Shown in pieces: positions 1-7,909 of a DNA stretch of 64,000 bases. Under the pieces are notes generated by a model. It saw only the letters and a list, made by a program, of their open reading frames with translations, was not told the origin of the DNA and did not search any database. The position numbers and the translations under genes are program-made. This DNA is from Chloroflexota bacterium. GTDB taxonomy: Bacteria > Chloroflexota > Anaerolineae > Anaerolineales > Villigracilaceae. Position 1 is the first letter of the stretch. Every line of letters starts with the position of its first letter. The stretch spans positions 1 to 64,000 of the forward strand of contig JAJYOU010000006.1 in NCBI GenBank assembly GCA_021795965.1. The letters run 5' to 3'.

Positions 1-237
1 GATGGCATTGAAGGTGGTTATATTACCAAGGGAACTCTTCAGTACATCACTGCCAGTATGGTCATGGTTGCTTCAATCCTGGTCTGGTTACATTTCACTT
101 CCCAATCCAGCATCTGGCTGCAGGGTTTGGGAGGAGTGTTACTGGGCAGTCTCTTCTACGGAGCAGGGCTAATCCTTTTGAAGGTCTCCGAAGTTCAGTC
201 TGTCTTTCGTTTTTTGAAAAATCGCCTGGCAGGATGA
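1..237 (+). CDS. C-terminal end of a MurJ-like lipid II flippase (5' truncated by window)
   Basis: The frame is open from base 1 to a TGA at 235-237 and gives 78 residues. Two hydrophobic segments are visible (around residues 17-32 and 39-60), followed by a short basic tail. The arrangement of a GIEG-like loop, two final membrane helices and a basic end resembles the C-terminus of MurJ/MVF-family lipid II flippases, which export the peptidoglycan precursor. Only the tail is present, so the assignment rests on resemblance and no catalytic residue can be checked. Another polytopic polysaccharide exporter is possible. It converges on the DUF212 gene. Confidence 0.5.
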   Translation, partial: DGIEGGYITKGTLQYITASMVMVASILVWLHFTSQSSIWLQGLGGVLLGSLFYGAGLILLKVSEVQSVFRFLKNRLAG

Positions 238-297
238 TGCCACATGGCGGAGCATTTTTTAAATCCTTCAATCGTTAATTTCAGCCAGATCTATTTC

Positions 298-750
298 CTA
301 TCCAACAATTTTCCAGTAAAGAATTCCCACGGCCAACCCCAGGATAATCCCCCCCAAAACCTCCATGGGTGTATGCCCAAGGACTTCTCGAAGCTGTTTG
401 TCAGAAATCGGGTGACCTGAAAAAAGTTCGTTGATTAATAAATTGATTTTTTCGGCATGTCTGCCTGCTTCACGACGAACTCCGGCTGAGTCGTAAATGA
501 CAATCAGGGTCATCGCAATCGCAAGCGCAAAAGTAGCCGAATTAAATCCTTCATGCAGCCCAATCCCGGTTGTCACGCCCACCATGAGAGATGAATGCGA
601 ACTGGGCATCCCGCCTGCGCTGAAAAGGTAACCCCAATTCCATTTGCCTTTTCGAAAGTATTCAATCGGCACCTTGAGAGTTTGAGCAAAAAACCAGGCA
701 ACACAAGCAGTAAGTAAAGCTGGGTTGTCAAGTAAACCTGAGAGAGGCAT
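298..750 (-). CDS. DUF212 / divergent PAP2-family membrane protein
   Basis: This 150-residue membrane protein has the hallmark of the DUF212 family (YuiD-like, related to acid phosphatases and vanadium haloperoxidases): GGMPSSHSS near residues 46-54, followed by a conserved YDSAGVRREAGRHA stretch and a C-terminal GHTPMEVLGG motif before the last helix. The family is a divergent PAP2 relative; the substrate is unknown. The start follows xseB at once (TAA at 752-754), with an AGGA ribosome-binding site inside the end of xseB. It is therefore the last gene of an xseA-xseB-DUF212 transcript. Family assignment is secure; biochemical role is not. Confidence 0.85.
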   Translation of the reverse strand: MPLSGLLDNPALLTACVAWFFAQTLKVPIEYFRKGKWNWGYLFSAGGMPSSHSSLMVGVTTGIGLHEGFNSATFALAIAMTLIVIYDSAGVRREAGRHAEKINLLINELFSGHPISDKQLREVLGHTPMEVLGGIILGLAVGILYWKIVG

Positions 751-751
751 A

Positions 752-982
752 TTAATCCTGTCTTTCGTGTTCAGAGGAGTCAGCCGGGGTCAGCTGACGG
801 ATTTTTAATTCAGCTTTTTCCAGCAGGCTGGCGCAGTGAGCTGCGAGAATCTGGCCGCGTTCATAGAGCTGCAGAGATTCTTCCAGGGGATGTCCTTCGC
901 TCTCCAAAGCTGCGACGATCGTTTCCAGCTCGGCAAACGCCACTTCATAGGATAGTTCCTGATTTTTGGCAGATGGGGACAT
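752..982 (-). CDS. xseB: Exodeoxyribonuclease VII small subunit
   Basis: The product is 76 residues, normal for XseB. It contains the family core YEVAFAELETIVAALESEG followed by LEESLQLYERGQ, the helical hairpin through which several small subunits bind one XseA in the exonuclease VII complex. The complex degrades single-stranded DNA from both ends into short oligonucleotides. The ATG overlaps the TAA stop of xseA by one base (TAATG), and a GGAGGAA ribosome-binding site lies in the xseA tail, so translation is probably coupled. The protein is cytoplasmic. Confidence 0.93.
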   Translation of the reverse strand: MSPSAKNQELSYEVAFAELETIVAALESEGHPLEESLQLYERGQILAAHCASLLEKAELKIRQLTPADSSEHERQD

Positions 983-2220
983 TACACTTCCTCCATTTTT
1001 GATTTTTTTACCATCACATCCAGCTCTCCCGCGGCAAGCCGGATATTCAAAGCCGACCCAACCGGAGCCTGGCTGGCATTATAAATTAATTGACCATCCT
1101 CTGCCCGGGAAACGAGTGCATATCCACGTTTCAAGATACCCAGCGGGCTGAGTGTTTCCAGCCGCAGACTCAACCCTTTTAGACGGGTGGATGCCAGCAT
1201 CATCTGGTGCAAGACTGCATTTTGCGCTCTTTGTTGAAAATCATCGATTTGTTGAATTTCATTCAAAAGGCGGCGGGCCGGAGAATAAAACCCCAGTTCT
1301 TTCTTGAGCGCTGTCAGGTCCATCCGGTCAGCGCTGATCTGGCGGTTGATCAATTCATCGATCCGTTGACGGTAAACTTCTAAATTGCTGTAAAGATCTG
1401 CCGTGGTGATCGGAGTTGCAAGCTCCGCTGCTGCAGTCGGAGTGGGCGCTCGCCGGTCTGCCGCGAAATCCACCAGGGTGAAATCGGTCTCGTGACCCAC
1501 CCCGCTGATAACCGGCACCTGCGAAGATGCGACTGCCCGTACCACGCGTTCATCATTAAATGCCCACAAATCTTCGATCGAGCCGCCGCCGCGTGCCAGC
1601 AAAATTACATCGGGTTGAGCACTAGAGTTGAGCAATTGGATCGCTTCGACCAGCGCCCTGGGTGCTTCGTTCCCTTGCACTGGCGAAGCTGCCAGCGCCA
1701 CCGTTGCCAGAGGCAGGCGCCGCCGCAGTGTGTTTAGCATGTCTTGCAGGGCTGCACCGCTTGCTGAGGTGACAATCCCGATAATCTGTGGAAGTTCAGG
1801 GAGAGCTCTTTTTCGATCCGGGTCAAACAATCCTTCGGCTTCCAGCATTGCTTTCAGCCTCAGGAATTCAGCATATAAAGCTCCTTCGCCGCCTGGACGT
1901 AAAAAATCGACCACGAGCTGGTATTGACCATTGATTTCATAAACTGTGAGTTTTCCATGCACATCCACATGCATGCCGTCCTGCAATGTGATTCCCCGGA
2001 AACGGTAGGCATCGCCCTTCCACATGACACAGCGCAGGGAAGCCCCCCCATCCTTCAGGGTAAAATAAATATGCCCTGATACCGGACGCGAGATATTGGA
2101 AATTTCTCCCTGAACCCACGCATCCGCGAGGGCAGGATCCCCTTCCAAAAGCCTGCGAACCCGCCGGGTAAACTCGGTGACTGTAAAGCTGGGAGTTGCA
2201 AAAAGGGCTGACTGGAACAT
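982..2220 (-). CDS. xseA: Exodeoxyribonuclease VII large subunit
   Basis: This is the 412-residue catalytic subunit of exonuclease VII. The N-terminal OB fold (VQGEISNISRPVSGHIYFTLKD, split here as VQGEISNISRP then SGHIYFTLKD) is followed by the nuclease domain with IIGIVTSASGAALQD, DVILLARGGGSIEDLWAFNDE and ISGVGHETDFTLVDFAADRRAPTPTAAAE regions, all typical. A C-terminal coiled segment ends in the GYALV motif. The frame stays open upstream to a TTG near 2376, but the extra 52 residues do not resemble the family and overlap the divergent lipoprotein gene; the ATG at 2218-2220 puts the OB fold at the usual place. No clear ribosome-binding site precedes it. Confidence 0.93.
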   Translation of the reverse strand: MFQSALFATPSFTVTEFTRRVRRLLEGDPALADAWVQGEISNISRPVSGHIYFTLKDGGASLRCVMWKGDAYRFRGITLQDGMHVDVHGKLTVYEINGQYQLVVDFLRPGGEGALYAEFLRLKAMLEAEGLFDPDRKRALPELPQIIGIVTSASGAALQDMLNTLRRRLPLATVALAASPVQGNEAPRALVEAIQLLNSSAQPDVILLARGGGSIEDLWAFNDERVVRAVASSQVPVISGVGHETDFTLVDFAADRRAPTPTAAAELATPITTADLYSNLEVYRQRIDELINRQISADRMDLTALKKELGFYSPARRLLNEIQQIDDFQQRAQNAVLHQMMLASTRLKGLSLRLETLSPLGILKRGYALVSRAEDGQLIYNASQAPVGSALNIRLAAGELDVMVKKSKMEEV

Positions 2221-2351
2221 TCTGGGGGCTTCTTTTTCGCTCAAACTTAGTGCAGGAAATTTTGGATGATGTACAATACAGTCAGGAAATTTCTCAGAAG
2301 ATGGTAAATCGACCGAATTTAATGACCGGTTCAACCTCTTGAAAATTGCAA

Positions 2352-3380
2352 ATGAAAATTTATTTGAATAAATCAATCCTTCGAAAAGGTTTTACAGTTT
2401 CATTGATGGTGGTTTTAAGCGCCTGCCAGATTTCCCGGAGTCCTGCTCCCACGATTGCGCCAGATGTATTTTACACCCAAGCCGCAGCAACCATCATGTT
2501 TTACCTGTCTCAAACCATCCAGCCAAAACCCAGCCAGACCCCAATCCCATCGACCACCAGCCTCATACCGAGCGTCACCCCGATCTCAGGCTTGGCAGCT
2601 CCTGCTCTGGAAACTGCATCTCTAACCAGATCGGCGCCGCCGGCTTTCCCAAGTGCTACTTCCATCATCATCGATCCGTCAACCGCTCATGGTTGTTACA
2701 ACGCAACCTTTATTTCTGATGTGACCATTCAATACTCCCCGATATTTATTCCAGGCAGTCACTTTACCAAGACCTGGAAAATATTAAATTCTGGCAGTTG
2801 CGACTGGTCGAGAAACATCCAAATTATTTTCGCCGGTGGGGACCGCTTTGGTGCAGATTCCACTGTGATTGACCAGAAGGTGGCTGCAGGTGAAATGGCG
2901 AATATTTCCCTGAATATGATTGCGCCCCAGATGACTGGACTGGTTACCAGCACCTGGCAGCTTGCTACTGAGACAGGCAAACCTTTTGGACCAGTCTTAT
3001 CTGTTGTGATCAACCTTTTGGAAAACCCGGATGCAACCCTCGCCATGGGATGTTTGAACTCGGCACTGATCAAGGATGTTACGATCCCGCCTGGCACCGA
3101 AGTAACACCCGGAGCCAATTTTACGAAGACTTGGCGCTTGAAAAACACGGGCTCCTGCACCTGGACCAAGAATTTTAAAATCACTCATATTGGCGATGAA
3201 ACTTTTGGAGTCATTGCTGGCTTGATTGGACAGGCAGTCGCACCGGGGAATAATATTGAAATTTCACTCGACATGACCGCTCCTGGTTCACCCGGTATTT
3301 TTTCTTCAGCCTGGCAACTGGCAACGGATGATAATCGATTGTTTGGTCAACTTTTTGCCTTTTCAATCGTAGTCAGGTAA
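2352..3380 (+). CDS. Lipoprotein with two NBR1-like (four-tryptophan) Ig domains
   Basis: The 342-residue product starts with a lipoprotein signal peptide (lipobox LSAC, lipidated Cys at residue 25) and a Ser/Thr/Pro-rich linker to about residue 110. Two tandem domains follow, about 113-221 and 230-340. Each starts with a Cys (GCYNA, GCLNS) and carries FTKTW, the Cys-x-Trp of SGSCDW or TGSCTW, and a final W in STWQLA or SAWQLA. This spacing matches the NBR1 central Ig-like (FW) domain, which is common in secreted Chloroflexota proteins. The function is unknown; surface binding is an inference. The start is ATG 2352; a TTG six bases earlier is possible. It is divergent from xseA. Confidence 0.8.
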   Translation: MKIYLNKSILRKGFTVSLMVVLSACQISRSPAPTIAPDVFYTQAAATIMFYLSQTIQPKPSQTPIPSTTSLIPSVTPISGLAAPALETASLTRSAPPAFPSATSIIIDPSTAHGCYNATFISDVTIQYSPIFIPGSHFTKTWKILNSGSCDWSRNIQIIFAGGDRFGADSTVIDQKVAAGEMANISLNMIAPQMTGLVTSTWQLATETGKPFGPVLSVVINLLENPDATLAMGCLNSALIKDVTIPPGTEVTPGANFTKTWRLKNTGSCTWTKNFKITHIGDETFGVIAGLIGQAVAPGNNIEISLDMTAPGSPGIFSSAWQLATDDNRLFGQLFAFSIVVR

Positions 3381-3401
3381 CAAGATCGGAGAACAAAAAA
3401 C

Positions 3402-3902
3402 ATGAGACACATGTGGGCAAACTGGCGAATGAAATATATTAACAGCGCGGGTCAGGAAACTGGCTGCATTTTCTGCAGTGCCCTCGCCAAAACCGACGAT
3501 AGCAGCAATCTGATTGCACTACGCGGTCAACGTGCCTTTATCATCCTGAATAAATTCCCCTACACCAGCGGGCATGTCATGGTTGCGCCTTTTGCACACG
3601 AACCTGGAATCGAAGACCTCGATCCGCCAACCCGGGCGGAATTGATGGAATTATCCTCCCTTTGCATGACCGCACTGCGGCATGTTTATCACCCGCAGGC
3701 TTTTAACCTGGGTGCGAATATTGGTGAAGCCGCTGGCGCCGGGGTTCCGGGGCATGTCCATCTTCATATCGTACCGCGCTGGAACGGGGACACGAACTTT
3801 ATGTCCTCAATCGGCGAGGTTCGTGTCCTGCCCGAAGATCTGGAAACCACCTATCGACGAATTAAAACCGAATTAATTCGAATGAGTGATCTCCAAAAAT
3901 AG
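3402..3902 (+). CDS. HIT-family hydrolase / Ap4A phosphorylase-like
   Basis: The 166-residue protein shows the histidine-triad signature GHVHLHIVPRW near residues 124-134, in which the middle His attacks the alpha-phosphate of a nucleotide. Upstream are the CIFC pair (CxxC, often a zinc site in this subgroup), the FIILNKFPYTSGHVMVAP strand and LMELS. The N-terminal MWANWRMKYI matches the WxPWRxxY start of the actinobacterial/Chloroflexota Ap4A phosphorylase-like subgroup, supporting the ATG at 3402. It probably acts on dinucleoside polyphosphates or adenylylated molecules in the cytoplasm. It lies 21 bases after the NBR1-like lipoprotein gene and may be cotranscribed with it. Confidence 0.88.
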   Translation: MRHMWANWRMKYINSAGQETGCIFCSALAKTDDSSNLIALRGQRAFIILNKFPYTSGHVMVAPFAHEPGIEDLDPPTRAELMELSSLCMTALRHVYHPQAFNLGANIGEAAGAGVPGHVHLHIVPRWNGDTNFMSSIGEVRVLPEDLETTYRRIKTELIRMSDLQK

Positions 3903-4129
3903 CAATGGTACGACTCCTGATAATGATAGGTATCTTCTATGCATTTGCGATGATAACCAGCCTGCCTTTTCATATCCTTGAATAAGTTGAACTCCATGGA
4001 AATTTCCTGGAGCGCCCATATCTGTCGCTGGATGGCGGAAATCTCACTCACTCCGCTTCCATTACCCCAAGTTAAAATACTGGATCCAACTTTACCTGGC
4101 ACGAAAGAGTTTGTTTAATAAATACGAGC

Positions 4130-5806
4130 ATGAAACCATTTCCCTTGTTCTTGGCTTTTCTCACTGGTTGCCTGGTCTTCTCGAGCTGTCAGGCTGGAGA
4201 AATTCAACACCCTCAAACCCCCACGACCCATTCGCCGCTTTCTTCATCAACCCACCAGGCAAGTTCCTCTCCTGTTCCATCATCCACCCAAATACCCACT
4301 GTCAACCCCACGGGCACCCCCACCGCCCAGCCTCGTCTGACTCTTTCTCCCTCCGGACCTGACCTGGACCAGTTCAGCCCTAAGGTAAATCCCCTGACCT
4401 CCTTGCAGCAGGAGGATCCTTCCCTGCTCAATTTCCCGGCTGTTCTGGTTTCGATCAGCAACATGCCCGTCACAGCACGCCCTCAAGCTGGCACTAGTTT
4501 TGCGCCCTGGATTTACGAAATGTTCATCGGCGAAGGTACAACCCGCTTCATGGGCGTTTTTTATGGGGATTTACCCCGTCGCATTCCCAATGACCCTGGA
4601 GACTGCCCGCTGAATACTGTAATTTTCCAGCCAAAAGGAAGCTGGGTTGGAAACCGGGTCTGGCTTGATGAAAATAAAAATGGCATCCAGGAACCCTGGG
4701 AAGCAGGTATCGGCGGAATTTGTATTTCTCTCGAGGATGAGCAAAGCGCGAAAATAATTGGGAGCACAAGTACTGATTCCAACGGATATTATGCCTTCGA
4801 CACTTCATTACTTCAACCTGGGGGAAAATATGATCTTGTGATGGAACTGCCCTCTGCTTACCAATTTACTTTGCCCCATGTTGGTAACGATGACCAGGAT
4901 AGCGACGCAGATCCCACTTCCGGCAGGATATCTTTTACCAATTCAAATCAAATTGAAACCAACTTGGATGTGGGGCTGGTGCTGACGAAACCTGGACCGG
5001 TAATTGTTGCATCTTCTGATATCGCGCCTGAACGCACCTATGTCGGTCCAATCCGGAGCGGCAGGCTGACATATAACGATTTTGTGGAAATGTACCCGGC
5101 TGGCTGCCTGGTTTATGCCAGCGCCGGAAATGGGATCCGTCAGCGCCTGGAAGGGTGCGAGATAATTTTTGGCGAGCAGCCTTTGCAAAGCCCGAACACG
5201 GCACTCCTCGATGTCGGTCATCTCAAAGAGCTGGCGCAAAAAAACAAGGTTGCGAATCAGCCAGTAAATTACTCTGGCAACCTTTTTGACCCCAACCCTC
5301 CGGACGGTGGTCTGCCAGCAACTTCCCTCTGGACATATTTTCATGCCTTCTCACAGTCCTTCTGGCAGTTCAACCCGGTCTCAGGCAGTTACCTGCGTCT
5401 GACAGATGACGGGGATGGCAAAGGGATTTTCCACCCGGATACGGACCGACTGACCGGCAGACAGCTTGAGTTTGAAAATATCGCCATCATCCTGGCAGAT
5501 TATCAGGTTTTCAGGCACGGTCAGTACGACATCAATCTTTGCTGCGGACTGGAAGGTTACGCCTATCTCTTCCGCGATGGACAAATGTATAAAATTAGAT
5601 GGTCCACGAATAACGGTAGCTGGGAAAAAACAAGCGGTTTACGCCGGCCCCTGCATTTCACCACGGTCGACAAGCAGCCATTTCCCCTCAAACCAGGTCG
5701 CACCTGGGTCAGCATCATGACATTGAATTCCTTTGTCCGGGAGTCGAACCCGGGTCAGTGGCAGGCTAATTTTTCCATGCCGAATGATTACGCTCCCCCC
5801 GATTAG
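4130..5806 (+). CDS. Lipoprotein: DUF3048 (YerB-like) domain interrupted by an SdrD-B domain
   Basis: The 558-residue product has a lipoprotein signal (FSSC, Cys20) and a Ser/Thr/Pro linker to about residue 95. The DUF3048 N-terminal domain begins at about 103 (RPQAGTS 118-124, GEGTTRF 134-140). It is interrupted at about 171-285 by a complete SdrD-B/Cna-B-like domain (GNRVWLDENKNGIQEPWEAG and SNGYYAF). DUF3048 then resumes with GPIRSGR at 306-312 and ends in a C-terminal domain (FRDGQMYKIRW, PLKPGRTWVSI). DUF3048 proteins are secreted and of unknown function. The insertion reads as one continuous frame. The ATG at 4130 gives the proper signal peptide; no Shine-Dalgarno sequence is evident. 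Confidence 0.82.
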   Translation: MKPFPLFLAFLTGCLVFSSCQAGEIQHPQTPTTHSPLSSSTHQASSSPVPSSTQIPTVNPTGTPTAQPRLTLSPSGPDLDQFSPKVNPLTSLQQEDPSLLNFPAVLVSISNMPVTARPQAGTSFAPWIYEMFIGEGTTRFMGVFYGDLPRRIPNDPGDCPLNTVIFQPKGSWVGNRVWLDENKNGIQEPWEAGIGGICISLEDEQSAKIIGSTSTDSNGYYAFDTSLLQPGGKYDLVMELPSAYQFTLPHVGNDDQDSDADPTSGRISFTNSNQIETNLDVGLVLTKPGPVIVASSDIAPERTYVGPIRSGRLTYNDFVEMYPAGCLVYASAGNGIRQRLEGCEIIFGEQPLQSPNTALLDVGHLKELAQKNKVANQPVNYSGNLFDPNPPDGGLPATSLWTYFHAFSQSFWQFNPVSGSYLRLTDDGDGKGIFHPDTDRLTGRQLEFENIAIILADYQVFRHGQYDINLCCGLEGYAYLFRDGQMYKIRWSTNNGSWEKTSGLRRPLHFTTVDKQPFPLKPGRTWVSIMTLNSFVRESNPGQWQANFSMPNDYAPPD

Positions 5807-5863
5807 GTTAGCCTTAAATCCTCCAATTTGTGATAATCATTGCTTAAAATAACGAGGATCTGA

Positions 5864-6043
5864 AAACCCTCTAACCATAAAACTGCAGGTTGGTCGCTCC
5901 GCCAATATGGCCGCGTCGACCCAAATACCGTCCTGGACTTCGTCAACCAGGCAGATTTGAACCCCCTCAGCCGCAGGGAAGCTCTCAAATGGTTCGCGAA
6001 CCACAGGTCAAATCCTCAATCCATCTCCCCTTTTAATAATTGA
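5864..6043 (+). other. Possible decayed coding fragment without a start codon
   Basis: Between the DUF3048 gene and the thiolase gene, frame 2 is open from just after a TGA at 5861 to a TGA at 6041 (59 codons). The translation has a protein-like composition, with segments VDPNTVLDFVNQADLNPLS and RREALKWFANHR. It contains no ATG, GTG or TTG. I do not recognise the family. It may be a remnant of a lost gene or a chance open frame. Confidence 0.2.
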
Positions 6044-6066
6044 CTCTACCGGGTGGTTATTGGTCT

Positions 6067-6072
6067 TATAAT
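6067..6072 (+). promoter_or_regulatory. Probable -10 element of the thiolase gene
   Basis: A perfect TATAAT lies 34 bases before the thiolase ATG, leaving room for a short leader that contains the GGAGGA ribosome-binding site. A TTGACT at 6040-6045 is 21 bases upstream, too far for a standard -35 spacing, so the -35 is uncertain. Confidence 0.4.
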
Positions 6073-6106
6073 TAATGGACAATCTGAGTATTCTCTTGGA
6101 GGAATA

Positions 6107-7309
6107 ATGAGCAAAGATACTGAAGTGGTCATATTGAGTTCTGTCCGCACCCCTATTGGTAAATTTCTGGGTTCATTAAGCAGTCTGACTGCACCCAGGT
6201 TGGGAGCGGTTGTCATTAAAAATGCTGTTGAACGTGCCGGGTTAAAAAACCTGAAAGAAATCGATGAAATCTTCATGGGGAATGTTGTCCAGGCTGGGGT
6301 TGGACAGGCACCTGCGCGACAAGCTGGGATATTCGCAGGAATTCCAGCCTCTGTCAGTGCAACCACATTAAATAAGGTTTGCGGCTCCGGCTTGAAATCA
6401 GCCATGACCGCCGCCCAGGCAATCCGAGCCAATGATGGACAACTCTTCATTGCTGGCGGCATGGAATCCATGTCTCGCGCCCCTTTTTTACTGCCAGGCA
6501 GGAACGGCGAACTGCGCTATGGAAATGTGGAAATGAAGGATGCCCTGCTGCAGGATGGCTTATGGGATCCTTTCGAAAACTGGGGGATGGGAAATGCTGC
6601 TGATTTCATCGCGGATGAATTTGAGGTCTCCCGTGCCGCCATGGATCAATTCTCGTTGGAAAGCCACCAGAAGGCGATCGCCGCGATGGATGCCGGCAAG
6701 TTCAAAGCTGAGATTGTCCCCGTCGAAATACCCGGCAGAAAAGGTGAAGTGACGATCGTTTCTTCCGATGAAGGTCCTCGGCGCGATGCCAGCCTGGAAT
6801 CCCTCTCGAGATTAAAACCCGCCTTCCGCCCTGATGGAAAAGTAAGCGCGGGGAATTCTTCCACGTTGAATGACGGCGCTTCGGCAATGGTTATCAGCAG
6901 TCGCTCCTACGCGGAAAAAAACAATCTCAAACCGCTTGCGAGAATTGTCGCTTATGGTCAGGCGGCAGTTGAACCAAAATATTTATTTGGCGCGCCCGCA
7001 CTCGCCATCCCCAAAGTCCTTGCAAAAGCTGGTTGGACATTGCAGGATGTGGATCTGATTGAATTGAATGAAGCTTTTGCAGCCCAAGTTTTGGCGAACG
7101 GTTATGCATTACAGGACCAGGGTTGGGACTGGAAAAAGGTCAACGTACACGGCGGAGGTGTTTCCCTGGGTCATCCGATCGGCGCGAGCGGCTCACGCAT
7201 CGTGGCGACCTTGATTTATGCCCTCATCGATCGCGGTCTGCAGCGTGGAATTGCAAGCTTGTGCCTCGGCGGTGGTGAAGCAGTTGCCATGGCTCTTGAA
7301 ATTGAATGA
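6107..7309 (+). CDS. Acetyl-CoA acetyltransferase (thiolase)
   Basis: The 400-residue protein has all thiolase signatures: the nucleophilic Cys92 in LNKVCGSGLKSA, the NEAFA motif, GHPIGASGSR with the catalytic His, and CLGGGEAVAM with the second catalytic Cys. It catalyses the reversible condensation of two acetyl-CoA, or cleavage of 3-ketoacyl-CoA. The frame opens 54 bases upstream, but the ATG at 6107 is preceded by a strong TTGGAGGAATA ribosome-binding site and gives the usual start. No other beta-oxidation or polyhydroxybutyrate genes are adjacent, so the direction in vivo is open. Confidence 0.93.
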   Translation: MSKDTEVVILSSVRTPIGKFLGSLSSLTAPRLGAVVIKNAVERAGLKNLKEIDEIFMGNVVQAGVGQAPARQAGIFAGIPASVSATTLNKVCGSGLKSAMTAAQAIRANDGQLFIAGGMESMSRAPFLLPGRNGELRYGNVEMKDALLQDGLWDPFENWGMGNAADFIADEFEVSRAAMDQFSLESHQKAIAAMDAGKFKAEIVPVEIPGRKGEVTIVSSDEGPRRDASLESLSRLKPAFRPDGKVSAGNSSTLNDGASAMVISSRSYAEKNNLKPLARIVAYGQAAVEPKYLFGAPALAIPKVLAKAGWTLQDVDLIELNEAFAAQVLANGYALQDQGWDWKKVNVHGGGVSLGHPIGASGSRIVATLIYALIDRGLQRGIASLCLGGGEAVAMALEIE

Positions 7310-7364
7310 GAATATTTTCAGTCTTTGGGACGAAATTCGTCGGTCCTGTTGAATTGGAGAATTT

Positions 7365-7850
7365 ATGAACAACAAGGAACGCAAGCAAAAAATTGAACTT
7401 TATGGAAAAGGGTTTAATTTATTAACTCGGGCTCTTAAGGATATTCCAACCAAAGCCTGGAAATTCAAACCAGACCCGGCTGAATGGAGCATTCACGAAA
7501 TCATCATTCACCTGGCTGATAGTGAGGTCATTGCCGCCATGCGCGCCCGATTGCTGGCAGCCGAACCTGGGCGTCAATTAATGGCATATGACCAGGATAA
7601 ATGGGCGACCGGGCTGAATTACCAGGACCAGGAACTGGAGAATGCGCTCAAGCTGCTCAAGCAGGTCCGGAAATTCACCTATCAATGGTTGCTCACCCTG
7701 CCGGAGAGCGTCTTTGAAAACTCAGTGGTTCATCCCGAATCCGATTTGCCCTATACTTTTGAAAAATGGTTAACAATTTATTCCGGTCATTTACCTGGTC
7801 ACGTAGATCAAATTAATAATAACTTCGAACTTTGGAAAAAACAGCATTAA
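7365..7850 (+). CDS. DinB-like (DinB_2) family protein
   Basis: The 161-residue helical protein fits the DinB/YfiT four-helix-bundle superfamily. The HLADSE motif near residues 45-50 and the C-terminal YSGHLPGHVDQI supply the His ligands typical of the metal site. Bacterial members include thiol-dependent transferases, but most are uncharacterised, so no substrate is proposed. GGAG precedes the ATG by six bases. It lies between the thiolase and a GMC oxidoreductase on the same strand, with short gaps. Confidence 0.82.
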   Translation: MNNKERKQKIELYGKGFNLLTRALKDIPTKAWKFKPDPAEWSIHEIIIHLADSEVIAAMRARLLAAEPGRQLMAYDQDKWATGLNYQDQELENALKLLKQVRKFTYQWLLTLPESVFENSVVHPESDLPYTFEKWLTIYSGHLPGHVDQINNNFELWKKQH

Positions 7851-7909
7851 TTTAAGCATTTCTTTGCCATCGCAATTAATTCTTAAATCAACCTGGAGAG
7901 TACAACCCG

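Noticed and set aside
2220-2376. Upstream extension of xseA to a TTG at 2376
   Set aside because: The extra 52 residues do not resemble XseA, start with TTG and overlap the start of the divergent lipoprotein gene; ATG 2220 fits the family.
3990-4015. GGAAATTTCC palindrome upstream of the DUF3048 gene
   Set aside because: A 10-base AT-centred palindrome is expected by chance at this scale, and nothing nearby supports an operator.
4213-4808. Reverse-strand open frames under the DUF3048 lipoprotein
   Set aside because: They are shadows of the Ser/Thr/Pro-rich coding frame and have no recognisable motifs or ribosome-binding sites.
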